From: Pacificispira sp002696645
GTDB lineage: Bacteria > Pseudomonadota > Alphaproteobacteria > UBA8366 > Aestuariispiraceae
Assembly (NCBI RefSeq): GCF_048892425.1
Contig: NZ_JBLZHU010000006.1
Coordinates: 124,001-188,000, forward strand
DNA length: 64,000 bases
Direction: 5' to 3'
Below are positions 8,799-16,899 of the stretch, one piece after another; position 1 is the first letter of the stretch; the number at the start of each line of letters is the position of its first letter. The notes beneath the pieces are model-generated. The model was not told the DNA's origin. It did no database searches and saw nothing but the letters and a program-made list of their open reading frames with translations. A program made the position numbers and the translations under genes.

Positions 8799-10361
8799 AT
8801 GACGCCCGACCCTAAGAAGACTTTCTATATCACGACTGCGATTTCCTATGTGAATGGACCGCCCCATCTGGGTCATGCCTATGAGGCGATTTCCTGTGAT
8901 GTGATCGCCCGGTTCAAGCGGTTGGATGGCTATGACGTGATGTTCCTGACCGGCACCGACGAGCATGGTCAGAAGGTGGAAAAAACGGCCAAGGCCAAGG
9001 GGGTTGATCCCATGGCCTTCAGTGACGGCATTTCCGCCCAGTTTCAGGCGATGGCGACAGAGTTGAACATCTCCAACGACGACTTTATCCGCACGACGGA
9101 ACCCCGCCATTTCGCCAGCGTTCAGGAGATATGGAAGCGCATCGCCGATAAGGGCGATATCTATCTGGATAAATATGCCGGCTGGTATTCTGTCCGGGAC
9201 GAGGCGTATTTTGGCGAAGACGAGCTGACCAAAGGCGAGGGGGAGAATAAGGGTAAATTCTTTGCCCCCTCTGGCGCCGAAGTGGAATGGGTGGAGGAGG
9301 AGTCCTATTTCTTCCGTCTGTCAGCCTATGGCGACAAGCTGCTGGCGCATTATGAAGCAAATCCGGATTTCATCCTGCCGCATTATCGCCGCAACGAAGT
9401 GGTGAATTTCGTGAAACAGGGGCTGACGGATCTGTCCGTTTCGCGCACCAGTTTCAATTGGGGCATTCCGGTGCCGGGCGATGACAAGCATATCATGTAT
9501 GTCTGGCTGGACGCGCTGACCAATTATATCACCGCGACCGGTTTTCCCGATGAAGCCTCTGAAACCTATATGAAATTCTGGCCCGCCGATATTCATGTCA
9601 TCGGCAAGGATATCATGCGGTTCCACACGATTTACTGGCCTGCCTTCCTGATGTCCGCAGACCTGCCGTTGCCCAAGCGGGTGTTTGGGCACGGTTTTCT
9701 GAATATCGAAGGCCAGAAGATGTCCAAATCCTTGGGCAATGTCATCACGCCCCAGGCGATTGTTGGTGAATTCGGGCTGGATCAGGTGCGCTATTTCCTG
9801 ATGCGCGAAGTGCCCTATGGCAATGATGGGTCGTTTTCCAAGGAAAGCATGGTCAACCGCATCAATTCCGATCTGGCGAATGATCTGGGCAATCTGGGAC
9901 AGCGGGTTCTGTCCATGATCGCCAAGAATTGCGACGGCAAGGTTCCAACACCCGGCCCGTTCACGCCGGAAGATGAGGCCTTGTTGTCTGCCGCTGCCCA
10001 AGCTTTGGTTGATATGCGCAATCAGATGGATGCCCAGGCCATCCATAAGATGCTTGAGGCTGTTTGGAAGGTTGTGGGTGACGCCAATCGCTATGTGGAT
10101 GCCCAGGCCCCCTGGACCCTGAAAAAGACCGATTTCGCGCGCATGGAAACGGTGCTGTATGTACTGGCCGATGTCATCCGTGTGCTGGGAATTTATGTGC
10201 AATGTGTCGTGCCGGCCTCTGCCGAGACCTTGCTGGGGCAGTTGGCTGTCCCCATGGATCAGCGCAGCTTCGCTGATACCGATGCGCGTCTGGTGCCGGG
10301 AACAGCATTGCCAACCCCATCGCCCGTATTCCCACGCTATGTAGAAGCAGAGGAGGCGTAA
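8799..10361 (+). CDS. metG: Methionine--tRNA ligase
   Basis: A 520-residue class I synthetase charging tRNA-Met. The HIGH-type motif is HLGH at residues 23-26 (GPPHLGHAYEAI) and the KMSKS motif lies near residue 307 (GQKMSKSLGN). The connective peptide (GWYSVRDEAYF) has no zinc-knuckle cysteines, so this is the zinc-free MetG subtype. No C-terminal tRNA-binding EMAP/Trbp domain is present. The start is uncertain: ATG 8799 gives the usual MT...KKTFYITTAISYVNG, while TTG 8775 or GTG 8778 would add seven or eight residues; none has a strong Shine-Dalgarno sequence. It lies in the dacA-tmk-holB-metG-tatD run. Confidence 0.96.
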   Translation: MTPDPKKTFYITTAISYVNGPPHLGHAYEAISCDVIARFKRLDGYDVMFLTGTDEHGQKVEKTAKAKGVDPMAFSDGISAQFQAMATELNISNDDFIRTTEPRHFASVQEIWKRIADKGDIYLDKYAGWYSVRDEAYFGEDELTKGEGENKGKFFAPSGAEVEWVEEESYFFRLSAYGDKLLAHYEANPDFILPHYRRNEVVNFVKQGLTDLSVSRTSFNWGIPVPGDDKHIMYVWLDALTNYITATGFPDEASETYMKFWPADIHVIGKDIMRFHTIYWPAFLMSADLPLPKRVFGHGFLNIEGQKMSKSLGNVITPQAIVGEFGLDQVRYFLMREVPYGNDGSFSKESMVNRINSDLANDLGNLGQRVLSMIAKNCDGKVPTPGPFTPEDEALLSAAAQALVDMRNQMDAQAIHKMLEAVWKVVGDANRYVDAQAPWTLKKTDFARMETVLYVLADVIRVLGIYVQCVVPASAETLLGQLAVPMDQRSFADTDARLVPGTALPTPSPVFPRYVEAEEA

Positions 10362-10366
10362 GCCTG

Positions 10367-11161
10367 ATGCTGGTCGATAGCCATTGCCACCTGGATTACC
10401 TGCAGCGCGACGGGCGAGACCTGAATGAGGTTGTGGCTGCCGCGCAACGGGCCGGGGTTGGAACATTGGTGACAATCTGCACAAAGGTGCGTGAATTCAA
10501 TGTGATTCGCGGTATCGCTGATGCGCATGATGAGGTGTGGTGCACCGTCGGCATTCATCCGCATGAGGCGGAAAAAGAGCCGGAGGTCACGACCGAACAA
10601 CTGGTGGACTTCGCCCGGCATCCAAAAGTCGTGGGGATTGGGGAGACGGGGCTGGACTACTTTTATGAACACAGCCCCCGGGATATCCAGAAGCGCAGCT
10701 TTCGCGCCCATATTGCGGCGTCCCGAGAAACAGGTCTGCCGCTGATCGTCCATACCCGCGATGCCGACGAGGATACGATTGAAATTCTGGAAGATGAAAT
10801 GGCCAAGGGTGCATTCCCTGGCGTCATTCATTGTTTCAGCAGCAGCAAATGGCTGGCGGAACGCTCTGTCGCCATGGGATTTGCGATTTCCATCTCCGGC
10901 ATTCTGACCTTTAAATCTGCGGAAGATATCCGAAACTCCGTTGCGGCGGTGCCATTGGAAAACCTGCTGGTTGAAACCGACTCCCCCTATCTGGCCCCGG
11001 TGCCAAAGCGGGGGAAACAGAATGAACCGGCCTATGTCGTGCACACGGCGGAAAAACTGGCGGATCTGATGGGGGTTACGGGGGAAGAACTGGCAACCCG
11101 CACCACGGATAATTTCTTTCGCTATTTCAGTAAGACCAGACGCCCTGGAGCAACCGCATGA
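10367..11161 (+). CDS. tatD: TatD family metal-dependent hydrolase
   Basis: A 264-residue TIM-barrel amidohydrolase-superfamily protein. Family members act as metal-dependent DNases (3'-5' exonuclease activity shown for E. coli TatD). Metal ligands visible are H6 and H8 in VDSHCHLD, Glu in GIGETGLDYFY, His in LIVHTRDAD, His in VIHCFSS and Asp in VETDSPYLAP. GAGGAGG spans the metG stop just ahead of ATG 10367. Its stop overlaps the start of the next gene (ATGA). The metG-tatD-MBL order is common in proteobacteria, suggesting co-expression. Confidence 0.94.
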   Translation: MLVDSHCHLDYLQRDGRDLNEVVAAAQRAGVGTLVTICTKVREFNVIRGIADAHDEVWCTVGIHPHEAEKEPEVTTEQLVDFARHPKVVGIGETGLDYFYEHSPRDIQKRSFRAHIAASRETGLPLIVHTRDADEDTIEILEDEMAKGAFPGVIHCFSSSKWLAERSVAMGFAISISGILTFKSAEDIRNSVAAVPLENLLVETDSPYLAPVPKRGKQNEPAYVVHTAEKLADLMGVTGEELATRTTDNFFRYFSKTRRPGATA

Positions 11162-11910
11162 AGGCACGGATTTTGGGCTGTGGCTCTTCTGGTGGGGTCC
11201 CGCGTCTGGGAACCGGATGGGGGGCCTGTGACCCGAAAGAGCCGCGCAATCGCCGGACCCGCTGTTCCCTGCTGATCACAGACGGGGATCGCCGCATCCT
11301 GATCGACACTGCGCCGGATATGCGGGAACAATTGCTGCTGGCCGATGTGCATTCCCTGGATGCCGTTTTCTACACCCATACGCATGCGGATCAGGCGCAT
11401 GGAATTGATGACCTGCGTGGCCTGTCTTTGTTAAGCCGCAGTCGGGTCCCCGTCTATGCGGTGCCAGAAGTCATGGACTTGTTGAAAGACCGCTTCAATT
11501 ATTGTTTCAAACAGGTGAAGGACTATCCGCCCATCCTGGATTCACATGTCCTGGAGGGGCCGGTGGATGTCGCCGGGTTTCCGGTCACGCCGTTCCAGGT
11601 CCGCCATGGATCGATTGATGCCACGGGCTATCGCGTTGGCGATATTGGATATATTCCGGATGTGTCGGACATTCCTGACGATGGCATGGCGATTCTGCAC
11701 GGCGTATCGGTGTTGATTGTTGACGCCCTGCGGTATCGTCCCCATCCCAGTCATACGCATTTGGACAAGACCCTGGCCTGGATAAGGCGGATACAGCCAC
11801 AGCAGGCTATTCTGACCAATATGCATGTCGACCTGGACTATCGTACCCTGGTGCATACATTGCCTTCCGGGGTCATTCCGGCCTATGACGGGTTGGAAGT
11901 CGAGGCTTAA
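11158..11910 (+). CDS. MBL-fold metallo-hydrolase (PhnP/RNase Z-like)
   Basis: A 250-residue metallo-beta-lactamase-fold protein. The metal motif is H74-T-H76-A-D78-Q-A-H81, followed by GIDDLRGL, with later His ligands in VRHGSIDATGY and THLDKTL. The opening ILGCGSSGGVPRLG and the CDPKEPRNRRTRCSLLI segment match the PhnP-like branch, whose characterised member is a cyclic phosphodiesterase. The physiological substrate is unknown here, and there are no phn genes in the window. Translation is coupled to tatD by a 4-bp overlap. Confidence 0.88.
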   Translation: MKARILGCGSSGGVPRLGTGWGACDPKEPRNRRTRCSLLITDGDRRILIDTAPDMREQLLLADVHSLDAVFYTHTHADQAHGIDDLRGLSLLSRSRVPVYAVPEVMDLLKDRFNYCFKQVKDYPPILDSHVLEGPVDVAGFPVTPFQVRHGSIDATGYRVGDIGYIPDVSDIPDDGMAILHGVSVLIVDALRYRPHPSHTHLDKTLAWIRRIQPQQAILTNMHVDLDYRTLVHTLPSGVIPAYDGLEVEA

Positions 11911-11937
11911 GAAACCACTCTGTACGGGAGAATTAAA

Positions 11938-12810
11938 ATGGCGAAAGTTGCATTCATCGGTTTGGGCGTTATGGGCTATCCAATGGCAGGCCACTTGAAA
12001 ACCAAGGGTGGACACGATGTAACCGTCTATAATCGCACCTTCGCCAAGGCGGCCAAATGGGTGGAAGAATTCGGCGGCACCGCCAAGAAAACCCCACGGG
12101 AAGCAGCGGAAGGGGCAGATATTGTCTTGTGCTGTGTCGGCAATGACGATGATTTGCGCGGTGTCATTCTGGGTGAGGATGGCGCATTTGCAGGGATGAA
12201 GGCCGGCAGCATCCTGGTAGACCACACCACGGCCTCAGCCGATGTCGCGCGGGAGCTTTATGCAATTGGCAAAGAGCAGAAGATCGGGTTTATCGATGCG
12301 CCTGTTTCCGGCGGTCAGGCTGGCGCTGAAAATGGCGTGCTGACCGTGATGTGCGGCGGCGATGAAGATGTCTATGCCAAGGCAGAAGGCGCGATCAACA
12401 GTTTCGCGCGGTCCTGCCTGTTGATGGGTGAGTCCGGGGCTGGACAATTGACCAAGATGGTCAATCAGATCTGCATCGGCGGATTGCTGCAGGGCCTGTC
12501 TGAGGCGATGAATTTCGGCTCAAAGGCCGGTCTGGACATGGAAAAGGTGATCAACGTCATTTCCAAAGGCGCAGCCGGGTCCTGGCAGATGGAAAATCGC
12601 GGCAAAACCATGGTCGATGGCAAGTTCGATTTCGGGTTCGCGGTGGATTGGATGCGTAAGGATTTGGGTATCTGTTTGGCTGAGGCCAAAAACAATGGCG
12701 CCCGCTTGCCGGTGACCGCTCTGGTCGATCAGTTTTATGCTCAGGTTCAAGGGCGTGGCGGCAATCGATGGGACACATCCAGCCTGATTCATCTTTTGGC
12801 GAATGACTGA
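11938..12810 (+). CDS. NAD(P)-dependent beta-hydroxyacid dehydrogenase (3-hydroxyisobutyrate dehydrogenase family)
   Basis: A 290-residue oxidoreductase. The N-terminal Rossmann fold begins FIGLGVMGYPMAGHL (GxGxxG at 8-13). The substrate-binding signature APVSGGQAGAENG lies at 121-133, and the catalytic lysine is K173 in GQLTKMVNQ. Members oxidise 3-hydroxyisobutyrate, tartronate semialdehyde, glyoxylate/succinic semialdehyde or similar acids. No valine- or glyoxylate-pathway neighbour helps assign the substrate. GGGAGAAT precedes ATG 11938. It may be read from the tatD/MBL transcript, as the gap is only 27 bp. Confidence 0.9.
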   Translation: MAKVAFIGLGVMGYPMAGHLKTKGGHDVTVYNRTFAKAAKWVEEFGGTAKKTPREAAEGADIVLCCVGNDDDLRGVILGEDGAFAGMKAGSILVDHTTASADVARELYAIGKEQKIGFIDAPVSGGQAGAENGVLTVMCGGDEDVYAKAEGAINSFARSCLLMGESGAGQLTKMVNQICIGGLLQGLSEAMNFGSKAGLDMEKVINVISKGAAGSWQMENRGKTMVDGKFDFGFAVDWMRKDLGICLAEAKNNGARLPVTALVDQFYAQVQGRGGNRWDTSSLIHLLAND

Positions 12811-12838
12811 TCTGTGAATAGGGATTAAAGTCCCTGCC

Positions 12839-14035
12839 ATGACAGATTGGTTACAAAAAACGAGCGACTGGCTGGTCACCGAAAGCCTGAAAGGCACACG
12901 GGCCGACCGCCTGATGAAACGTCTGTGCGAACAGATGGTTGAAGGCGGAATCCCCTTGATGCGGGGGGCCATCGTCTGTGGTCAACTGCATCCCCTGTTC
13001 AAGGCTTTCGCAGTCAACTGGAATCGGGAAGAGGGCCTGGTCCGGGACAGATTCAGCTATGATTCCGAGAACAATCAGGCCTGGTTGATGAGCCCCTTGA
13101 AGGCCGTTATGTCGACGTCCCGTCCGGAAATACGCGCGCGCCTGTATTTGGGGGAGGGCGTGAACGAGTTTCCGGTCCTGAAGGAATTTAAAGAACGCGG
13201 TTTTACGGATTACTTATGCATCCGCACCGGCTTTTCCCTTCCCGAAGAAACGGCATTGGCGAATATGGATGGCTGTATTGCGACATTTACCTCCGATGCG
13301 CCAGGGGGGTTTTCAGATGAGCATATCGCCGCGATCAAACGCTTGTTTCCGCGTTTTGCAATGGCCCTGAAGACGTATGTCCGGGAAACCACGGCGCAGA
13401 ATCTGGCATCGACCTATTTGGGCAGCCATGCGGGCGACCGGGTTTTGAATGGTCACATGCAACGGGGCGATTGCGAAAAGATCCGCGCCGCTGTCTGGTT
13501 TTCCGATATGCGGGGATCAACTGCGACCGCCGATTGGATGGAGCCAGAAATATTTCTAGATCGCCTGAACCGCTATTTTGAGTGCACGGCAGGCTCGGTC
13601 CTGGACCATGGCGGAGAAGTGCTGCGCTTTATCGGGGATGCCGTTCTGGCGATTTTTCCAATCAATGGGCCAGGCGGCGCGGAACGGGCTGGGCGCATGG
13701 CCGTAGCCGCCGCAAAAGATGCCGTTCTTCGCATGGATGCAATGAATAAGAACCCACCAGAAGATGATCCAGATCCGATCCAGTTCGGTCTGGGGCTGCA
13801 TGTCGGTGATGTTCTGTATGGCAATATTGGTGTACCGGAACGGTTGGAATTTTCGGTGATCGGCGCAACGGCCAATGAATCAGCTCGATTGCAGGATTTG
13901 ACTAAGACTCTGGACCGCCAGATTGTCGCCTCAGACGCCTTTACTGCCCTTGTTGCCGCCAACTGGGAAGCCATGGGCAGCCACCGCCTGCGCGGCGTCA
14001 GCGACCCCCAGCCGGTTTATGCCCTGACGCCCTAG
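12839..14035 (+). CDS. Class III adenylate/guanylate cyclase with an unassigned N-terminal domain
   Basis: A 398-residue cytosolic protein. Residues about 210-380 form a class III cyclase catalytic domain: metal-binding Asp D223 in VWFSDMRGST and D267 in RFIGDAVLAIFP, then FGLGLHVGDVLYGNIG and FSVIGATANESARLQ, carrying the transition-state Asn/Arg region. Both metal aspartates are present, so activity is plausible; the ATP or GTP preference is not clear to me. Residues 1-180 are a sensor-like domain I cannot name. It resembles the N-terminal part of other alphaproteobacterial cyclases, with no membrane segment. Repeat DNA begins just after the stop codon. Confidence 0.9.
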   Translation: MTDWLQKTSDWLVTESLKGTRADRLMKRLCEQMVEGGIPLMRGAIVCGQLHPLFKAFAVNWNREEGLVRDRFSYDSENNQAWLMSPLKAVMSTSRPEIRARLYLGEGVNEFPVLKEFKERGFTDYLCIRTGFSLPEETALANMDGCIATFTSDAPGGFSDEHIAAIKRLFPRFAMALKTYVRETTAQNLASTYLGSHAGDRVLNGHMQRGDCEKIRAAVWFSDMRGSTATADWMEPEIFLDRLNRYFECTAGSVLDHGGEVLRFIGDAVLAIFPINGPGGAERAGRMAVAAAKDAVLRMDAMNKNPPEDDPDPIQFGLGLHVGDVLYGNIGVPERLEFSVIGATANESARLQDLTKTLDRQIVASDAFTALVAANWEAMGSHRLRGVSDPQPVYALTP

Positions 14036-14051
14036 AAGCATCGGATCAAGC

Positions 14052-14675
14052 GTCCATATTCTCACCACCCGCACAGATCTCATCCTGAGGAGGGGCTGTA
14101 TCGGCGTATCCATTATCAGCATCGTCACCCCGGACGTGATCCGGGGTCCAGAGCGGCAGGCGCGATTGATGCGTGTGGCCCTGGATACCCGCCTGCGCGG
14201 GCATGATGGGGAGGGGGTGGTGCTTGCAGAAAGGCACCCTTCGAGACGCTGCGCTCCTCAGGGTGAGTGCACGTTTTATGTGTCCATATTCTCACCACCC
14301 GCACAGATCTCATCCTGAGGAGGGGCTGTATCGGCGTATCCATCATCAGCATCGTCACCCCGGACGTGATCCGGGGTCCAGAGCGGCAGGCGCGATTGAT
14401 GCGTGTGGCCCTGGATACCCGCCTGCGCGGGCATGACGGGGTGGGGGCGGTGCTTGCAGAAAGGCACCCTTCGAGACGCTGCGCTCCTCAGGATGAGTTC
14501 AATTTTTATGTGTCCTTACCCTCACCACCCACACAGGTCTCATCCTGAGGAGGGGCTGTATCGGCGTATCCATTATCGATATTGTCACCCCGGACGTGAT
14601 CCGGGGTCCAGGGCGGCAGTCGCGATTGATGCGTGTGGCCCTGGATACCCGCCTGCGCGGGCATGACGGGGTGGG
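14052..14675. repeat. 230-bp tandem repeat (2.7 copies) built from REP-like palindromes
   Basis: Copies start at 14052, 14282 and 14512, an exact 230-bp period; the third stops after 164 bp at 14675. Each full unit contains three parts. The first is TCATCCTGAGGAG. The second is the palindromic CCCCGGACGTGATCCGGGG (14128, 14358 and 14588 onward). The third is CTTCGAGACGCTGCGCTCCTCAGG, which is partly the inverse of the first; the third copy lacks it. These are the kinds of intergenic palindromes widespread in alphaproteobacterial genomes. Frames through them (MIRGPERQARLMRV...) are repeats and not genes. Nothing else is seen between 14036 and 14743. Confidence 0.95.
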
Positions 14676-14743
14676 CAACCGGGGCGGCCACGGTGACAGA
14701 GGGGGGATTGGCCGGGAAGGTTGCCTTCTGGATAATCCAGGTC

Positions 14744-15367
14744 TCAGTAAATTTCCTGCTTCATGCGTTCTGGATAGTCGTTGTCATAGGTTTTACCGTC
14801 GAATGTGCCTTTGCTGAGTGTGCTGAGAATCTGTCCTGCGGAGGGCAGGGCGTTGCGGTCCAGCCGTGTGTCCGGATTCCACAGCTGGGATCGCGCCAGG
14901 GCCTTCTGGCATTGGAAATAGACACGATCAACCTGCACCTGAAGCACACTGCGAGGCGGCTTTCCCTGCATGATGAAACGATCCAGCAAGTCAGGATCGA
15001 CGCTGATTGTGGCGCGGCCATTGATGCGAAGGGTCTCCCCAATACCTGGGATCAGAAACAGCAGCGAAACTCTTGGGTCGCGGACGATATTGCGCAGGGA
15101 ATCGATGCGGTTATTGCCACGTCGGTCCGGGATCAGGACGGTTCGGCTATCCGTGATGTGAACGAATCCGGCGGGGTCGCCCCGGGGGGAGCTGTCCAGA
15201 CCTTCCGGCCCGACGGTGGAGAGCACAACAAAGGGGGAGGCTTCGATAAAGGCGCGATAGTGATCGGATATATAGTCGATTTCTTTGATCAGGGAGGTTT
15301 CTTTGGGAACTCCATACAGCGCTTCCAGATCCTCAACTGTGCTGAGTGTGTGATCGGATGCCGTCAT
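14744..15367 (-). CDS. PPOX-class FMN-dependent flavoprotein
   Basis: A 207-residue protein of the pyridoxamine 5'-phosphate oxidase-like split-barrel class, resembling the MSMEG_1061 subgroup. Visible features are FVVLSTVGPEGLDSSPRGD (FMN phosphate-binding strand and loop), LIPDRRGNNRIDSLRNI (the conserved basic segment) and VSLLFLIPGIGETLRINGRA. Members are small flavoproteins of mostly unknown substrate. It is the last gene of the minus-strand run ppiD-trpE-PPOX, 21 bp after trpE. The REP block lies immediately beyond its stop. Confidence 0.88.
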   Translation of the reverse strand: MTASDHTLSTVEDLEALYGVPKETSLIKEIDYISDHYRAFIEASPFVVLSTVGPEGLDSSPRGDPAGFVHITDSRTVLIPDRRGNNRIDSLRNIVRDPRVSLLFLIPGIGETLRINGRATISVDPDLLDRFIMQGKPPRSVLQVQVDRVYFQCQKALARSQLWNPDTRLDRNALPSAGQILSTLSKGTFDGKTYDNDYPERMKQEIY

Positions 15368-15388
15368 CTGTTTCTCCTGATTTAAGTG

Positions 15389-16897
15389 TTAGTTGCGTCC
15401 AGAGGCGAAGCGCACGGCCTCCTGCGTGGCGCGCACCAGGGCCTTGGCCTTGTTCACGCATTCCTGATGTTCTGAGGCCGGGTCGCTGTCCGCAACAATG
15501 CCAGCCCCGGCCTGAACGATCATCTTGCCATCCTTGACGACGGCGGTGCGCAGCACGATGCAAGTATCCATGGACCCGTCGGCCCCGAAATAGCCGATGC
15601 AACCGGCATAGATGCCCCGGCGATCCGGTTCCAGTTCCTCAATGATCTGCATGGCGCGCACCTTGGGCGCACCTGATACTGTGCCAGCGGGAAACCCCGC
15701 CATCAGTGCGGTCAGGGCGTCCACGCCGTCTTTTATCTGGCCTTCCACATTGGACACGATGTGCATGACATGGCTGTAGCGTTCGACAATGAATTTGTCT
15801 GTGACATCAATGGTGCCGATCTTGCTGACCCGCCCAACATCATTGCGGCCCAGATCCAGCAGCATCAGATGTTCAGCGCATTCCTTGGGGTCGCCCAGCA
15901 GGTCCTGTTCCATTCGTTGATCTTCTGCGCGGTCCGCGCCCCGGGGGCGTGTTCCTGCAATGGGGCGGATCGTAACCTTGCCATCGCGCAGACGGACCAG
16001 AATTTCAGGGCTGGACCCGACAATCGCAAACCGTCGAAAGGCCATGAAAAACAGGAAGGGGGATGGATTCGTGCGCCGCAGCGCGCGATACAGCGAAAAG
16101 GGTGGCAGGTCGAACGGCATTTCAAACCGCTGTGACAGCACGACCTGAAAAATATCGCCGGCCAGGATATATTCCTTCGCCTTGGCGACCATGGCCTGAT
16201 AGGCCTGTGGCGTCATATTCGCGACGGGCTCAATCCCCGCATCCTGAGCAGATCGCCCAGCCGTGGCATAGGGCAGGGGGCGTTCCAGGCTGTCGCGCAT
16301 TTCTGACAGGCGTTCCAGGGCTTTTTCATACGCCGCACCGGCCCCAATTTCCGGGTCCGGGCGAACCGGCGTCACAAAGGTGACGATGTCTTCGATACTG
16401 TCAAAGACTGCAACCAGGGTCGGTCGGATGAAAATGCCGTCTGGCACCTCCAGTACGTCCTTATTTTCATCGGGGAAGGGCTCCACCAGGCGCACACAGT
16501 CATATCCCATATAGCCCACCAACCCGGCCGCCATTGGGGGCAGCGAGTCGGGCATCTCCATCTCGCATTCCTTATGCAGGGAACGCAGCGAGTCGAGGGT
16601 GGGCAGAGAATGCGCCTCAAACGCATCGGGATCAATCAGGGCACGTCGATTGACCTGGGCCTTATCGCCAAAGCAACGCCAGATCAGGTCCGGCTTCATC
16701 CCGACAAAGGAATACCGCCCGCGAATGGCGCCCCCTTCGACGGATTCGAACAGGAAGGCGTCGGCGCGTCCATCGGCCAGCTTCATATAGGCAGAAACAG
16801 GCGTCTCTAGGTCTGCGACCAATCTGGTATAAACGACCTGTGGCTTCCCTGCTTCATAGAGCCGCTTGAAACTCTCTATATCGGGAAAGCATTCCAT
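15389..16897 (-). CDS. trpE: Anthranilate synthase component I
   Basis: A 502-residue chorismate-utilising enzyme making anthranilate, the first step of tryptophan synthesis. The N-terminal region has FLFESVEGG, at the site of the tryptophan feedback pocket. The catalytic domain shows GTRPRG, LMLLDLGRNDVGRV and SGAPKVRAMQIIEELEP. There is no fused glutamine amidotransferase domain, so a separate TrpG is needed. In many Rhodospirillales trpE is followed by trpG-trpD-trpC; here a PPOX gene and a repeat block follow instead. The ATG is 2 bp beyond the ppiD stop, so it is translated from the ppiD transcript. No trp leader peptide or attenuator is visible. Confidence 0.96.
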   Translation of the reverse strand: MECFPDIESFKRLYEAGKPQVVYTRLVADLETPVSAYMKLADGRADAFLFESVEGGAIRGRYSFVGMKPDLIWRCFGDKAQVNRRALIDPDAFEAHSLPTLDSLRSLHKECEMEMPDSLPPMAAGLVGYMGYDCVRLVEPFPDENKDVLEVPDGIFIRPTLVAVFDSIEDIVTFVTPVRPDPEIGAGAAYEKALERLSEMRDSLERPLPYATAGRSAQDAGIEPVANMTPQAYQAMVAKAKEYILAGDIFQVVLSQRFEMPFDLPPFSLYRALRRTNPSPFLFFMAFRRFAIVGSSPEILVRLRDGKVTIRPIAGTRPRGADRAEDQRMEQDLLGDPKECAEHLMLLDLGRNDVGRVSKIGTIDVTDKFIVERYSHVMHIVSNVEGQIKDGVDALTALMAGFPAGTVSGAPKVRAMQIIEELEPDRRGIYAGCIGYFGADGSMDTCIVLRTAVVKDGKMIVQAGAGIVADSDPASEHQECVNKAKALVRATQEAVRFASGRN

Positions 16898-16899
16898 GA

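Noticed and set aside
14125..14670. Several open frames of 60-93 residues (MIRGPERQARLMRV... and similar) in both directions
   Set aside because: They run through the 230-bp repeat and its palindromes; the same peptides recur in each copy and have no ribosome binding site.
14052..14675. Possible CRISPR array
   Set aside because: Repeats are long (230 bp), tandem and without unique spacers; no cas genes are present.
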